Positions 51,382 to 62,453 are shown, counted from the stretch's first letter. The stretch: 64,000 nucleotides of DNA from Phymatolithon calcareum (GCA_977006965.1 OZ345374.1:124001-188000), one strand, 5' to 3'. Notes: generated by a model from the letters alone, not told the origin. Translations and numbers: made by a program.

Positions 51382-53228
51382 ATGACTAAACGATCCGGAG
51401 AAGATGCCCATGACGCAAGCGGGGCTTCCCGCTCGAACAACAACTTTCCGCTGGAGTACTCGCAGTACGCTGGTCCTGGGGCGACGTATGGATCCATCGA
51501 AAATCAACGTGCTCTGTATTTGCATTCGCAAAGACCGATACACGGGCCACCATCCCCGAGATATCAGCACATTCCCGTGCAGGCACACATGACATTTCCT
51601 TATCTGCCTTCTGCACATAACACACCGGACCAGCAGCAGATAATAGCTCATCCGCATCAGAGCCTCACAGGCCATCACCAAATGCACCACTATCAGCAGA
51701 CGGTGCCGCTTCCGTTCCCATTCACATCCGCATCCGCTCAAATGAGTGTCAACGAAGGCAAAAAACAGCCGAAGAAGCCACGGACTGCGAGAATAACCAA
51801 ACCGACGCACAAAGAAGGCAAGGGGAGAACGGTAAAATCTCGTCCTCCATCCGATCAACCTCCACCTCCACAGGCCATTGCTGTACCTATTGCGCATTCG
51901 GAACGGCCACCTTCCGCAGCTCAAGATGCCGTTATTTCCGCATCAGTGACTGAAAAAAGACATGCCCCAGGTTCTACTTGCAATGACATGTCGGCGCAAA
52001 TTACGGCGCGACAGTTCGAGTTGCTCTTCAAAGAGAGCACTAAACAGCACAATGAGCACATGGAAAGGCTTGACTCGATCTTGGAAGAAGTACGATCTTT
52101 GAAGAAATATCGCTATGGAAGAGACGAGCAGCGTTCAGGTTTGCAACTGGAGAAAATTTCTCTTTTGGCACAGGTAAGCCAACTGCACTATATTCATCTT
52201 CTGTTCATTCCTTCTTTCTTTCTTTTACTGATGAACTCTTTCACTGATTGCAGGAGTACATTCGGCTGGAGACGTGCTTGGCATTACATCCTCAAGCGAA
52301 TGGAACGGCTCTTTTTAATGCAACTGCAAACGCAAACTGTCCATCAGTGCGACAAGCACTCAAGTTTGGTCTTGGTCTTGCGCCTGAGACAGAATTGACT
52401 GTACATCAACTGGCGCTTCTTCCAATGCTTGTTCCGGCGAAAAAGGAAGATTCAAAGTCATTGACAGTTCTTGCCACGATTACAAAAGGACAGTCAAGAG
52501 CACACGAAGCTATGGTTCGACAAATTGTAAGTCAGTCTGCTTGCCTCCGCTTTCGTTCTGCAAAGCAATTTGCACTTTCTGACATTCAGTATCCACTACA
52601 GAAAGAAGAATTTTTCGCATGCTGCCCTGATGACTGCCCTGTAAGAACAGGAAGTGGGCACAAAAAAGAATTGCGCAAGACGTTTGCCCGAGACTGTCTG
52701 AGCAGTGGAGATCATTTCGAGCAGAGCAAATACTATCACTCTTGGCTTCGCGCAAGTGTTGGGGCCCGACGAGGAGCGCAAGGGTCTGCTGTTGCAGCGA
52801 AGGAACGGATAAAGGCTCTGGGAGGACTTTTTGAAGTTTTGCCACCTAACATGAAGATGGATTGGAAGACGTGTGAAGAGCCACAGGAAGATGCGATATA
52901 TCACATGAGTGTTTGTGGGTTTTCTTTTGTTTGCATGAAAGTGAACTCGGCTCTTCACGGAATTATGGCAGAAGACGTGAAGAAGTCAGGCACAATGAAC
53001 ATGCCTCACCGCGTGCCATGGGCAAGACAAGTACTACGAATAGACTCACTTCTTTCTAGCGTGGAGCAACAGGGAGTCGCGGGACCAGAGCGGTCGCTGT
53101 TGCAAGATAATCTTTGTGTGGGTCTTATATCTTTCACCGGCCGACCTTCTATGGACTGGATGAATTACTTTCGATCACTCGCGAAATCTGCTGACAATGC
53201 GTCTGGACCTGTGGTAGTTACTTTTTAA
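51382..53228 (+). CDS. Unrecognised Q/H/P-rich coiled-coil protein
   Basis: Two exons, 51382-52173 and 52254-53228, with an 80-bp phase-0 intron (gtaagc...ttgcag, ttactgat branch-like site), encode 588 residues. Residues 1-205 are disordered and rich in Gln, His, Pro and Ser, with a basic patch KKQPKKPRTARITKP. Residues about 210-265 form a coiled coil (FELLFKESTKQHNEHMERLDSILEEVRSL). The second exon is a more ordered region with Cys (FFACCPDDCPVRTG), a basic helix and an SLLQDNLCVGLISF segment. A 63-bp stretch (52527-52589) has perfect splice signals but is in frame without a stop, so it may be an optional intron; removing it gives 567 residues. The layout suggests a nuclear regulator, but no domain is recognised. 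Confidence 0.65.
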
Positions 53229-54719
53229 TGTTCACATGCCGTAGTATTATTGAGACTTTTACGATTTTATTGCCTTTCATCTAAACTTGTTCCACAACTG
53301 TGGCCTTCATCTAGGTTTTTGAGAAGCTTCTAGCATTCAGACACTCTCTAACGGACAAATAGTCCAATAATTAAGTATCCATGACAGCAACGAGACGTAG
53401 GTTCCACAACCCACGGTGCTATTACATTCGCCGTACTTCTGTGTATAGAGCACTGGACATGAAAACAACATGGACTCACAGTCTGCAGAAAAAGCACAGT
53501 ATCAGACTGTATTAATGTTGTCTTTCAATCACCACGACCTGACTTGTCTTTCAGCGCTCAAAACGCTACGTGGAGTTGTATGCTTTCCCCCTTTTGATCT
53601 ATTCTTCGTTGCCGTACAAGCCGGTACAGCGGGATTCAGACGCCAGACACATCAATTTTTTTCGTGCCCTCTCCTCAAAATGGACGACCCTTCCAAGTTC
53701 GCCGCCTTAAAGGCGATATGTGGCGCGCCCACTGCATTTCTTTTCCCGTTGCTGCCCCATTCCCGGACTCGACAGAAAGGCGGAGTCTGTAAGGAATGCA
53801 GTAAGCGCTTTTGTTTCTCGCGACTTTACGCCACGAACTTTGATCGTGATCCACATGGAACGCCGAATCAGAGGCACGGGACTCTAGTTTCCTGGTCTAG
53901 GTGATCCGCTGGGCCACACATGCAACGTGTCCCATGCGCATGTAGAACTTTTGTTTTTCGCTTTTCTAGTAGTATATAAGATAGTTTGTCCCTTCCTCTT
54001 AGTAAAGGAAGGTGGAGGTTTCTGGATTTCGACTCGAGTGCTTGGATCCTACACGCATCAAGCCTGTGAATTCCCTCGACCACGCGGAGTCGGAGACTTT
54101 CCACCCCTTTCTGATCTCTTCTTCTTCCTTGCAAGCCGGTACGGCGAGAACCTAGCGACAGATCCGTTCCTTTTCATTTCGTGCGTTCGCCTCAAGATCG
54201 ACGGCCCTTCCAAGGTCGCCGCCTCAACAGACGACGTCGATTCTGGCCGTCTTTTCTCGTGCTGAAAGCACGTCGCCGCACAAGCCAGTGTGGAGTCGCT
54301 TCTCTCAAAGCGCCGAACACCTGTGTTGTTCCGTTCCGGTACACTATCTGAAGTTGACGGCCCATCCAAGGTCGCCATCATCCAGCGTTGCCGAATCGCT
54401 CAACGCTTTACACCCTTCCTTCTTTTTGCTTTTCTCATCATTCATCTCACGTGTCATCAAGACGCCTATTTCTACAACCCCCCTTTTCCTCCTCTTGTTT
54501 TCTCTTCTTTCTCCTTTCTTTCTCCACTTCAGTCATTCATTCTTTTTGTCTCTCCCGCACTTTTTCTCTCCTCCGGTCTTCTCTGAGCAGAGTAGCGTCG
54601 GGTTCTTGTGAGCCTGGCGCTACAATATGGATACCGCTTCGACGCACAATTCGGTGTGAAGACGCTTCTATAAACACCCTGCACACTTGCGTCGTTCCCT
54701 TGCTGTACCCTATCCGGAG
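53229..54719. other. No gene; diverged repeat modules
   Basis: Blocks near 53600-53715, 54105-54225 and 54270-54380 share an order of elements: aagcc(g/a)g(t/g)..., a pyrimidine-rich stretch, then GACGGCCC(T/A)TCCAAGGTCGCC (gacgacccttccaagttcgcc in the first). A weaker relative follows near 54600. They look like old tandem duplications. A frame at 53470-53904 includes CKECSKRFCFSR, faintly zinc-finger-like, but is not convincing as a gene. Confidence 0.45.
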
Positions 54720-55020
54720 TTAATGGTAGCACCCCCGCCCACCCCTTTCCACTCCAGTCTGCTCCCCCTGCATCCCCCTTGCTCTAACCGCCGCGGGATG
54801 AACAGCAGTCCTCAAATGCCCCTGGAAATTATACATACTCGCCAACTGAATATTACAAACCTCACATCGAAACGTCTTACGTTTCTGATGCACCCTTCTG
54901 ACATGACGAGACACATGTTCACGTATCCCAAACCTCTTATGTCAAATCCCGCAAGCAAACGGCTTATTCTTCTCATACACAGTAGAATGATGTTTCGCCA
55001 AATCCTTAACAAAGGGGATC
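54720..55020 (-). pseudogene. C2H2 zinc-finger gene remnant
   Basis: Reading leftward from 55020: FVKDLAKHHSTVYEKNKPFACGI, then TGA (54942-54944), then HKRFGIREHVSRHVRRVHQ, a linker KRKTFRCEVC and a second finger ending FQGHLRTAVHP. The spacing fits tandem C2H2 fingers with TGEKP-like linkers. The stop replaces the second zinc-binding Cys of a finger (C-G-I-stop), so a single base change from TGC or TGT explains it. Upstream, the coding sequence is replaced by an unrelated 109-bp piece of the Rieske gene. This is therefore a truncated and broken fragment of a DNA-binding protein gene. Confidence 0.65.
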
Positions 55021-55129
55021 GCGTCCGGATTCCTCAGACAGAAGTGCTGGGCAAGAACGTGCCGATTCTGCAGGCTGCTCATATGCCGAGAGTTTATGAG
55101 ACACTTGTTCGCATCGGAATCGTATTCGT
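55021..55129 (+). repeat. 109-bp inverted copy of a Rieske gene segment
   Basis: Identical by eye over 109 bases to the reverse complement of 50130-50238. It encodes the segment PQTEVLGKNVPILQAAHMPR of the PAO/TIC55-like gene. The left edge abuts the zinc-finger remnant, and the right edge is followed within 12 bases by a hairpin. Confidence 0.95.
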
Positions 55130-55140
55130 CATCTCTACGA

Positions 55141-55191
55141 ATCCTTCCTTCTCTTCGCTTGCCATCATGGCAAGCCAAGAGAAGGAAGGAT
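55141..55191. repeat. Snap-back palindrome, 25-bp arms
   Basis: atccttccttctcttcgctt pairs with the segment ending aagccaagagaaggaaggat, with one mismatch and no loop. Confidence 0.92.
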
Positions 55192-55417
55192 GAAGAAGGA
55201 TGAAGATGATCTTCACGCCGTGAATCCGGTCGATTTCTATATCGCATTTGATTTCTTGGTTTCAGTCATTCGCTCTTTTTGTCTCCGGTAGAGTCGGAAT
55301 GTTGTGCGCCTGGCACTACACAATGCGTGACATAGTTGCACTCGACAATAGATGTGTGGCAAAGTGCGAAACTGACAGCACTGTGTTTTAATACAAATTA
55401 AGAATTATCTAACATTT

Positions 55418-58261
55418 TCAGCATGACTTGGAGGGATTAGAACTAAACTGATACCCGCGAACGCTAAAGAAACGAACAGCCCGTCTCTCTTCAATAGTGT
55501 CTTGTGCTGAATTCATTCGCGAAGATATCGAATAGCGATCAGAGAAATCGTACATATCCGGAACGACTACTAGTAGGCGGCGAATCTTTTCCTTAGGTAC
55601 ACAATCGAGGATAACATCTCCGTCCTCCCCTGGAGAAATTTCAAATCGATACCTCGTGTGCCCGAATTTTTCTACCACATTGATATTTCCAGGTTCAGGA
55701 GGAACTTCAATCAGTCTTCGTATAATGCAGACCTTAGCCATTTCTCCTGTTAACAATTTTCGCTCCACAATAGCTTCAAGAACACCCCGACGTACAATTG
55801 GTCCATGCATGTACTCGATGGCATCAAACCGAGGCCCAGCGCTATTAATATTCTTTCCGGCATATGCGATCTGGCGCACATCGACTCCGGTCTCAGATTC
55901 CTCTATCCATGGAAACACTGCATTGAATTTCATAGAATTCCGCTGTGTCCAAACTTGTTCCAGAGTGGATGGCTGTATCTGAGCGGTCACAATTTGTAGC
56001 ACATGATTCACGCACTGCCCTTTTAACAAGACCTCCAGCTTCATTGCCTCGGTGTTACATTTTTGCGAGTAGCCAAAGGAGAATTCGGGCTCCTCGTATC
56101 TAGTTGCCCTTTCACTCTGATGGGGACTTGCAACCATTAGGACTGACGCAACGTAGGAAGAATCAAAATCGCCACTCTGTGATACAGAAGTGCTCGGGTG
56201 TGTTTGCGCGATTGCTCGTACGGCGAGAAGTTGTGGTCCAATTAACTCAATTTTCTTATTCGTCGCGTAATAGCTCTTTTTGGTTGGCTTGTGCATAGTT
56301 TCGTTCTCATCAGACTCTCCCAGTCTTGAGCACCCGAACATATATAAGTGGTCTCTCACATGCCTCATCGTGCGATGCAGTTTTGTAGTAATTGGTACCG
56401 ATACTGCCCTAGATAGATATATGCCTGCCTCAAAACATAGCTTTTGCAAATCTTCAATTTGACTTTTCGTTCGCATCCGTGACGCCCGGCTTTGGTTAAT
56501 ACCTCGTAGTTGTACCTGAATCTCATTGAGATATAGAGCAGCCTGCAAAAGCATGTCGCTGTCCGCACTTGCGTATGGCTGTAATCCCATTAATGCAACC
56601 CATAGGAATGTGGCGATTTGTTGTCTATCAGTACCCGTCATTCCAGGATGAACTTCGTTTCCATCTTGACGAAAAGGCGCCACATTTAAAGGAAAAACGC
56701 GTGGAAGATCTTGAAAGCGCTGATTAGCTATGCGGATGAGTTCAGATTTCCTGACCATACTTTTGTTGTATCCTGCAGTTTTCAGTAAACTGAAAGCCAT
56801 GTCCGGAAGTGTGCGAAGTAATCCAAGATCGAAAGCATGCAGTCTGTCATAAGCGATGCTGTCGTACAGGTGGTATGGCTCGGTTCCCAATCCATAGATA
56901 CATGACAGCGCTGGTGGCAGCTCAATGGCACTCATTCTTCTCAAATAAGCTCTGCATCTGATCACATCTGGAGCTCCATTGTGCACCTGCAATATACCTA
57001 GTATCTCTTTGACAACAACAATCTGCTTCCAGACAGTACTTCGAACATTTCGACCGACTTGAACTGTGGATAAGGAAGTTTGCGCCTGATATATGTCTCC
57101 ATCCAACCGAGTTTCTCTTTCAGATTCATCACCACTGCTCTCTTCTGGATCTTCTGTTAGGTTTCTCGTGGGCATTATACACTGTGAGCAATCCCTGAAA
57201 CTTCCAGTCGACTTTAGACAAAAGAAAGGTCTTTCCTGTTTCTGATCCGCAACAATTGCATTAAGCCGCAGAATCAGAGGAATATGTTCGCCTTCCAAGA
57301 ATATTCCCTTCTTAGATGCAATCGATACATCTTTGAGAAGGAGAAACATAAACCTTTGAAAAAGAAGCGCTCGCTCGAATGCCATTTTCGTTCTTGAGAC
57401 TGCATGATTGTCCTGCATTGACGGGGCAATTCCAATTTCGTGCCACTCTGTACTTCGTCCCTTTATGTTAACAAGTCTCAGCCGGACGTTGTTTGCGCTG
57501 TGAACGCCAGACTTGGCAAGCGTCGTGCCGTCTGCATAAAGATCAAAAGCAACCAGCCTCCCTGGAGATGGTATAGTTTGAGAGTATGCTTTCATGGAGT
57601 TGGAGTCAATGGCACTGGAAAATACGCGCTCGCCTTGAAGAATATTCTCCTTGTAGTTCATTATGGATTGCATTCCTCCAGCCTTCGAAATCTCTTTCAA
57701 AATCAGATCTTGTGGGCAACGATAGACACCGGTTGTATTTTGTCCGAGACAAGTCTTGATACTGGCCACACGCCACCCCTGGCATGCCACAAATTTCCGT
57801 CGTACTTTCGCCACGTAGTTGACAAACTGGCTTCTAGTTGGAAACTGGGCAAGGAATGCAGACGGACAATCGCAGTTTCCTATCCCGGTCATCTTAGTGC
57901 TCAGGTCATAATGCTCCGCAACTTCTTTCCTCGTAAACATCCTCTTGCAGCAAAAATCAAGGAGAATTTTTCCTTGATCGCAGAGCACATCTAACGATGG
58001 ATCTAACGTTTCGGTTCCATCGAAAATAGGCTCTGACGTGTCGCAAAAACTTTCGTAGAGCTTATAGACCTCATCTGAAATGCAATGGGATAGGAGGAGT
58101 GCATCGTATCCTGGCGTGATAACGTCGTCACTTGAGCCCCCATGGCCAATTTCAGAGCCAATTGCTCCACTGGAACCGGCTCCTCTATGTCGTTGTGCAT
58201 AGTGCTGTCCCAGTCTCAGAGAGTTTGGAAAAACTTGAGAGCAAACTCCGCAACGCTCCAT
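55418..58261 (-). CDS. Intact transposase, Plavaka/Tnp2-like, with N-terminal zinc finger
   Basis: 947 residues in one uninterrupted frame, ATG 58261, TGA 55418-55420. Residues 4-26 are a C2H2 finger (CGVCSQVFPNSLRLGQHYAQRH), as in Plavaka-type transposases. Around residue 235 FDLYADGTTLAKSG carries a likely first catalytic Asp. FRDCSQCIMPTRN near residue 360 is a paired-Cys motif. YDRLHAFDLGLLRTLPD near residue 465 is the H-x2-D-x-G block seen in Tnp2/KDZ families. Such enzymes cut and paste the element that carries them. No stop or frameshift is present, unlike the other transposase genes here, so this one could be active or recently so. I could not define terminal inverted repeats or a target duplication by eye. 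Assignment between Plavaka, KDZ and CACTA is uncertain. Confidence 0.65.
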   Translation of the reverse strand: MERCGVCSQVFPNSLRLGQHYAQRHRGAGSSGAIGSEIGHGGSSDDVITPGYDALLLSHCISDEVYKLYESFCDTSEPIFDGTETLDPSLDVLCDQGKILLDFCCKRMFTRKEVAEHYDLSTKMTGIGNCDCPSAFLAQFPTRSQFVNYVAKVRRKFVACQGWRVASIKTCLGQNTTGVYRCPQDLILKEISKAGGMQSIMNYKENILQGERVFSSAIDSNSMKAYSQTIPSPGRLVAFDLYADGTTLAKSGVHSANNVRLRLVNIKGRSTEWHEIGIAPSMQDNHAVSRTKMAFERALLFQRFMFLLLKDVSIASKKGIFLEGEHIPLILRLNAIVADQKQERPFFCLKSTGSFRDCSQCIMPTRNLTEDPEESSGDESERETRLDGDIYQAQTSLSTVQVGRNVRSTVWKQIVVVKEILGILQVHNGAPDVIRCRAYLRRMSAIELPPALSCIYGLGTEPYHLYDSIAYDRLHAFDLGLLRTLPDMAFSLLKTAGYNKSMVRKSELIRIANQRFQDLPRVFPLNVAPFRQDGNEVHPGMTGTDRQQIATFLWVALMGLQPYASADSDMLLQAALYLNEIQVQLRGINQSRASRMRTKSQIEDLQKLCFEAGIYLSRAVSVPITTKLHRTMRHVRDHLYMFGCSRLGESDENETMHKPTKKSYYATNKKIELIGPQLLAVRAIAQTHPSTSVSQSGDFDSSYVASVLMVASPHQSERATRYEEPEFSFGYSQKCNTEAMKLEVLLKGQCVNHVLQIVTAQIQPSTLEQVWTQRNSMKFNAVFPWIEESETGVDVRQIAYAGKNINSAGPRFDAIEYMHGPIVRRGVLEAIVERKLLTGEMAKVCIIRRLIEVPPEPGNINVVEKFGHTRYRFEISPGEDGDVILDCVPKEKIRRLLVVVPDMYDFSDRYSISSRMNSAQDTIEERRAVRFFSVRGYQFSSNPSKSC

Positions 58262-60519
58262 TTTCGGCTACAGTGCAGTTGAACTGTGCCGCCGGGCTCT
58301 CTGAACATTATCTGTACAGACCTGTTCTGGTACTACGTTTTGAAAGAAATATTTTAAAATACGCTTCACCTATCTCAACAGTCCAGGATGCAAGTCAATA
58401 TGAAAGTGGAAGCTGAAGAAGTACTGTTATTAGTCTGTAAGCCTCGTGATTGTGACCAAAATGTATTCCGCATGGAGCGACGCGAACTACTTCTCTTGTT
58501 CTCAAGTATCTTTTCTAATTGCCAGCAGTAAGGCGTTTGCCGCAAAAAGGATATTAGGTAGCAATAGCAAACAATTTAGCACACTTGTGACGGAGACTAG
58601 AGCTCCATTGTCAATTTGAGGAGACTGCTTAACCCAATGAAGGGCACCTATAGATTGTCCCTGTATCTGAGAGCAGTTAATTGCCAATCAGGCACAGCCA
58701 CATTTAACCCTTATCAGTCCACGATGCACTGACAGGAAAAAGCATTATGTCCTCTCTAGCAATTTCTTCGCAACGGCAGAATCTAAAACATGCATGAGCC
58801 TCTGTAGAGATAGATCTACGTATCGGTCTGGCTTTCCCCTTAACCATGGGCGAAATATAATCATGAACAAAGGCTACTAGATCCAACGAGTCGAATTCTT
58901 AACGTTGCTTATCAGGCAAGGAGAAACCTCTTACTAACAGTTAGTCATAGAGTTTTTAGTTTCACGAACGGAAATAATGGTACCCTCGTCAAAGAACATG
59001 ACCCTCCTCTCCTCCACAGATTTACATGTAATAGAGATATGCCTTTTGACAGCCGCATTGAGTTTAGTTTTGCTTTAAGCACGTGTTTTAGTCTGAAGCC
59101 GAAGTGTATTTTGTTGCAACTACTTTGGTTCATAAAATATTTCAGAGGAAATCCCAAATTTCATTCAATCTCTCAAATGAACTTACTACAAGTGGCGGTA
59201 CCGTTCTCTGTCACAACGAAATTTCTCTCCGTGACATGGGAAGTCTGCGTTCCGACCAGCAGTAATCACATTGACCACTCACAGCTCACTAAAAAAAATT
59301 GTCATACTATAATCGTATGATACGCTCCTGTTAGGCGCGCGTATGTGCGTGCCAATGCTCAGTGCCAACGCCGCTGCACCGTAGGTGCTTCGTCGGCACA
59401 GGTGGCACGTGCCATCGGCACCCCCACAGGTTTCCAGATGATTAAGCACGCGGGGTACGTGGAGACCCACCCACCCCAGTGCACCCGCAAGTATAAAAAA
59501 TAATTTACGTTTGGTATCAAACGGAAGTTAGTTAGCCTGCAATTCACCAAATAAATGAGGTTATCCCACGTGATGGGAAGACCCGCTCTAAATGTCATTC
59601 GCCGTTTTTATTTCACGAAAAACATCAGTTTTCACCATCTTTTCTTACCCACGGCAACATAATAATAATAATAATTACAATAATTGCAATTACTCTTGTT
59701 CGTACATCACCAAGTATCCATGGTCACGAATCTCAAAGCGTAACTGAACACTTTACTGGAAAGCCTTGACGTTGCAAACAACTCTGCTGTTCTTCAAACT
59801 ACCTTTCTTGTTTCCCCAGCGCACCACTACAGTAAGCTGAAAAAACTGATGCAGTAACGGAACAAAACCGCTGCAATACTACGCATTTCTCTCGTATACT
59901 GCACTGACATCTAATACGATCTGAGGAGCAAGACCTTTAAAATATCTGCACTTGAATAGAAGCTCAGTATTTTGCAGCAATGACCACTTGCTACCGAAGA
60001 AAGCATCCCGAGATACTGTAGGTACGGACCATATACATAGGAGTTGGCAGGCCACGTCTGGGGTGTACAAAGCTGACATTCAACCGACCGCCACATACGA
60101 TTTAATCGGAATCACCATTGTGGTGCCCACTTTGCCATCACTGCAGTGATTGAACGGGTTACGGTACAACGCATTTTATTTTTACTGATTTTTAAATCAA
60201 AAGATGAGTCCCGAATTTGAACGTGAGTGCATGCATGCGACTCTCAAAAACGCATCTAGGAAGACGAAATGAGAATAAATGAGGTTTAAGTCACTAGAAT
60301 GAGCTGGCCAAGAGAATCTCGACAAAGAAACTCATTTATTGCATATTGAGCGAGATTTGGAGGTTTTTTTTGACAAAATCATGCAAAATCCCTTAAAACG
60401 AAAATGACGTACACACACTTCATTGACTGCAAGGACGTTGCTTGGTCCGCAACTACAGTAGCTGCTACCATGCATCAGATCGACACCACGATCAATAATA
60501 CTAATTAGTTTCATTGCAG
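58262..60519. other. No gene seen; one dispersed repeat
   Basis: AT-rich DNA with only short frames. It holds copy B of the dispersed repeat at about 59335-59470 and a few TACAGTA/TACTGTA words near 59830, 60015 and 60455. Confidence 0.5.
59335..59470 (-). repeat. Dispersed repeat, copy B (inverted)
   Basis: On the minus strand it reads catctggaaacctgtggg then ggtgccgatggcacgtgcc, closely like copy A near 49015. It contains the palindromic core ggcacgtgcc. Confidence 0.55.
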
Positions 60520-60572
60520 GTATGGCGAAACGCGGGTCTAGTCTAGTAGACTAGACCCGCGTTTCGCCATAC
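60520..60572. repeat. Perfect snap-back palindrome, 26-bp arms
   Basis: gtatggcgaaacgcgggtct... pairs exactly with its reverse complement around one central base. It lies 67 bases before the ATG at 60640. Confidence 0.97.
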
Positions 60573-60639
60573 ATCTGGCAAACGAGAGGATCGAGTGGAA
60601 GATGCCTAGAGGAAGATACAAGTTGAAGTGATACAGCGA

Positions 60640-61011
60640 ATGAGCAAATTTTTAGTCCTCTCGGCTCCAAAGGTCGCTTTCTGTAGCGCATATCTTGCAG
60701 ACAAGCTGGTGAAAGAGGAAAAACGTAAAGTAGCAGTAGAGGACCCGGAGCACATCCTCCGAGGACTTGAGGTCCTAGTGCATACCGGGCACTTCAAATA
60801 TCTTAGAGTATTGATATCGGTAGATGGTGACCCCGTAGTTCCTGTTAACAACCACTGGATCGAAATCGCCTGGTTATGCTTTCAACATCTCAAACGGATT
60901 CTGACGGATGGAAAATTATATTACCCAAAGGTCTACACCTCCGCTATGAAAGAACCTTTTGATATGAGTTCCGCACTTGTTCTATTAGCGCTAATAGCGC
61001 CACATATATGA
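60640..61011 (+). CDS. Hypothetical protein, 123 residues
   Basis: From ATG 60640 (MSKFLVLSAPKVAFCS). It has a charged helical region ADKLVKEEKRKVAVEDPEHILRGLEVL and then FKYLRVLISVDGDPVV and HWIEIAWLCFQHLKRIL. It looks more like protein than its neighbours but matches nothing I recognise. It may be an exon of a larger gene. Confidence 0.35.
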   Translation: MSKFLVLSAPKVAFCSAYLADKLVKEEKRKVAVEDPEHILRGLEVLVHTGHFKYLRVLISVDGDPVVPVNNHWIEIAWLCFQHLKRILTDGKLYYPKVYTSAMKEPFDMSSALVLLALIAPHI

Positions 61012-61287
61012 TTTGGATCACTCTTTCTCAGTTCTGCTTACCTTGTGCTAGAGTGCTAAAGGAACATCGAGACGACCAATCGCTGACGATTTCAGAAGAC
61101 CCGCAATTGACTGATATTGCGTGCCAGCGACCTGTTGTGGAATAAGCTTCTAGAGGGGAATAACTTTAGCCCCGCTAAACGCTGCTATCCCAAGTGCGAG
61201 AAAAACAAAATGAATGAAAATCAGAAACTTAAGATTCTGCTAAAAACAATTGTTTTTCCACTTTTGTTTCAGATATTGCATTGAACA

Positions 61288-61554
61288 ATGTTCAAGCAGT
61301 ATGTGATTCTTTGCTTGGTGTCTTGGTTCTCTCAGAGGATTTGCAATCTGCTCTCGGCCGAGCCCAGCTATTCCCCTATTCCCTATTCCTATTCCCTCTT
61401 CGCCAATCCTAATCTTCCTCTTTTTGGCCAATGCATAAATTATGGACAGGGAAATGACTATGGAGAGTATGCAGACAGAAGATGCAAGAATCTACATGTC
61501 AAAAACGATCTAGTCAATGGAAAATGGAGTGGTAGTCCTATTCTGAGCAACTGA
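61288..61554 (+). CDS. Possible small secreted protein
   Basis: 88 residues from ATG 61288. The first about 20 residues (MFKQYVILCLVSWFSQRIC) resemble a signal peptide. The rest is Tyr/Pro/Asn-rich with a few Cys (FGQCINYGQGNDYGEYADRRC). It lies about 900 bases upstream of the Hint-domain region on the same strand and might be an N-terminal exon of that gene. I have no splice evidence for this. Confidence 0.3.
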   Translation: MFKQYVILCLVSWFSQRICNLLSAEPSYSPIPYSYSLFANPNLPLFGQCINYGQGNDYGEYADRRCKNLHVKNDLVNGKWSGSPILSN

Positions 61555-62453
61555 CATCGAGCTTGTATATTCTAAGTACCTCTTCTAACCATAATTTCTG
61601 AGATGTCATGAGACATGAAGTATCATAGCTATTACATCACAATCAAAACCCTGTAGAATACCTTCACGTGTCGCACTCGTACACAGTGGAATCCGAGTGG
61701 TGCAAACCCTAAGCGTAGATGGACAAAAAAACGCTCGGCTTATGATAAATGGCTTAGCGCGAAAACATGAACGCCGTAATCAAATACGGGTGCAACAATG
61801 CAGTTCGAATGGCGAAAAATGTCTGGGAAGTCCACATTTCTGTCGCGGGGAAAACAATTAGACCGGTACTTGCCGGTCGCGACTGTCGCCGCAAAGAAGC
61901 TCATCGTGACTGCTTAAGAGTTGTGCATAGTCGTGCGGCGAGACTTTGTTCATTCTAGTTTTACTTTTCGAGTTATGGCCTGTTTTGTAGACGTCTATCG
62001 GAGCCTGTGCAACCCAACGGAAGGGACCTGGGAGTAGTTCATGGTTGAGCTTACAGTGTACTACAAGGTGCACTACGACTCGAAACGATGTGATTTTCAC
62101 ATCAATTCATGGCCGGTTGACCGCCGCCGCCGCCGCCGACCAAATCGCACACCCGCCTCTCGAATCCACATTTGCCCACGTCACACCCACGCGATCTATC
62201 CACGCCAGTGCGATCCTCCTCGCCCTCAGTTGTCCGCGCCCCCAGCATGCTGTTCATTGGTTCGCGTCAATCAGCATATCCTGCATTCAAAAGCGCTCTC
62301 GTCAACCGTTCCAAAATCGCTGGTATGTACTGCACCGTTCTTTTTCTGCCGTTGTGGGGCAATTTTGATAACATGCAAGAATTCTGACTACTTTTTTGGA
62401 CGTCTGTATCCCGCCGCCGCGAAGTTTCGATTCCTCCAGATGTCATTACAATG
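61555..62453. other. No gene supported
   Basis: Short frames only. A candidate splice acceptor (aatgtag) at about 62453 precedes the Hint linker. Confidence 0.4.

Noticed and set aside
54287-54611. Ser/Phe-rich frames with membrane-like stretches
   Set aside because: Produced by a pyrimidine-rich run (ttcttctcttt) and not supported by any motif; two frames are open equally.
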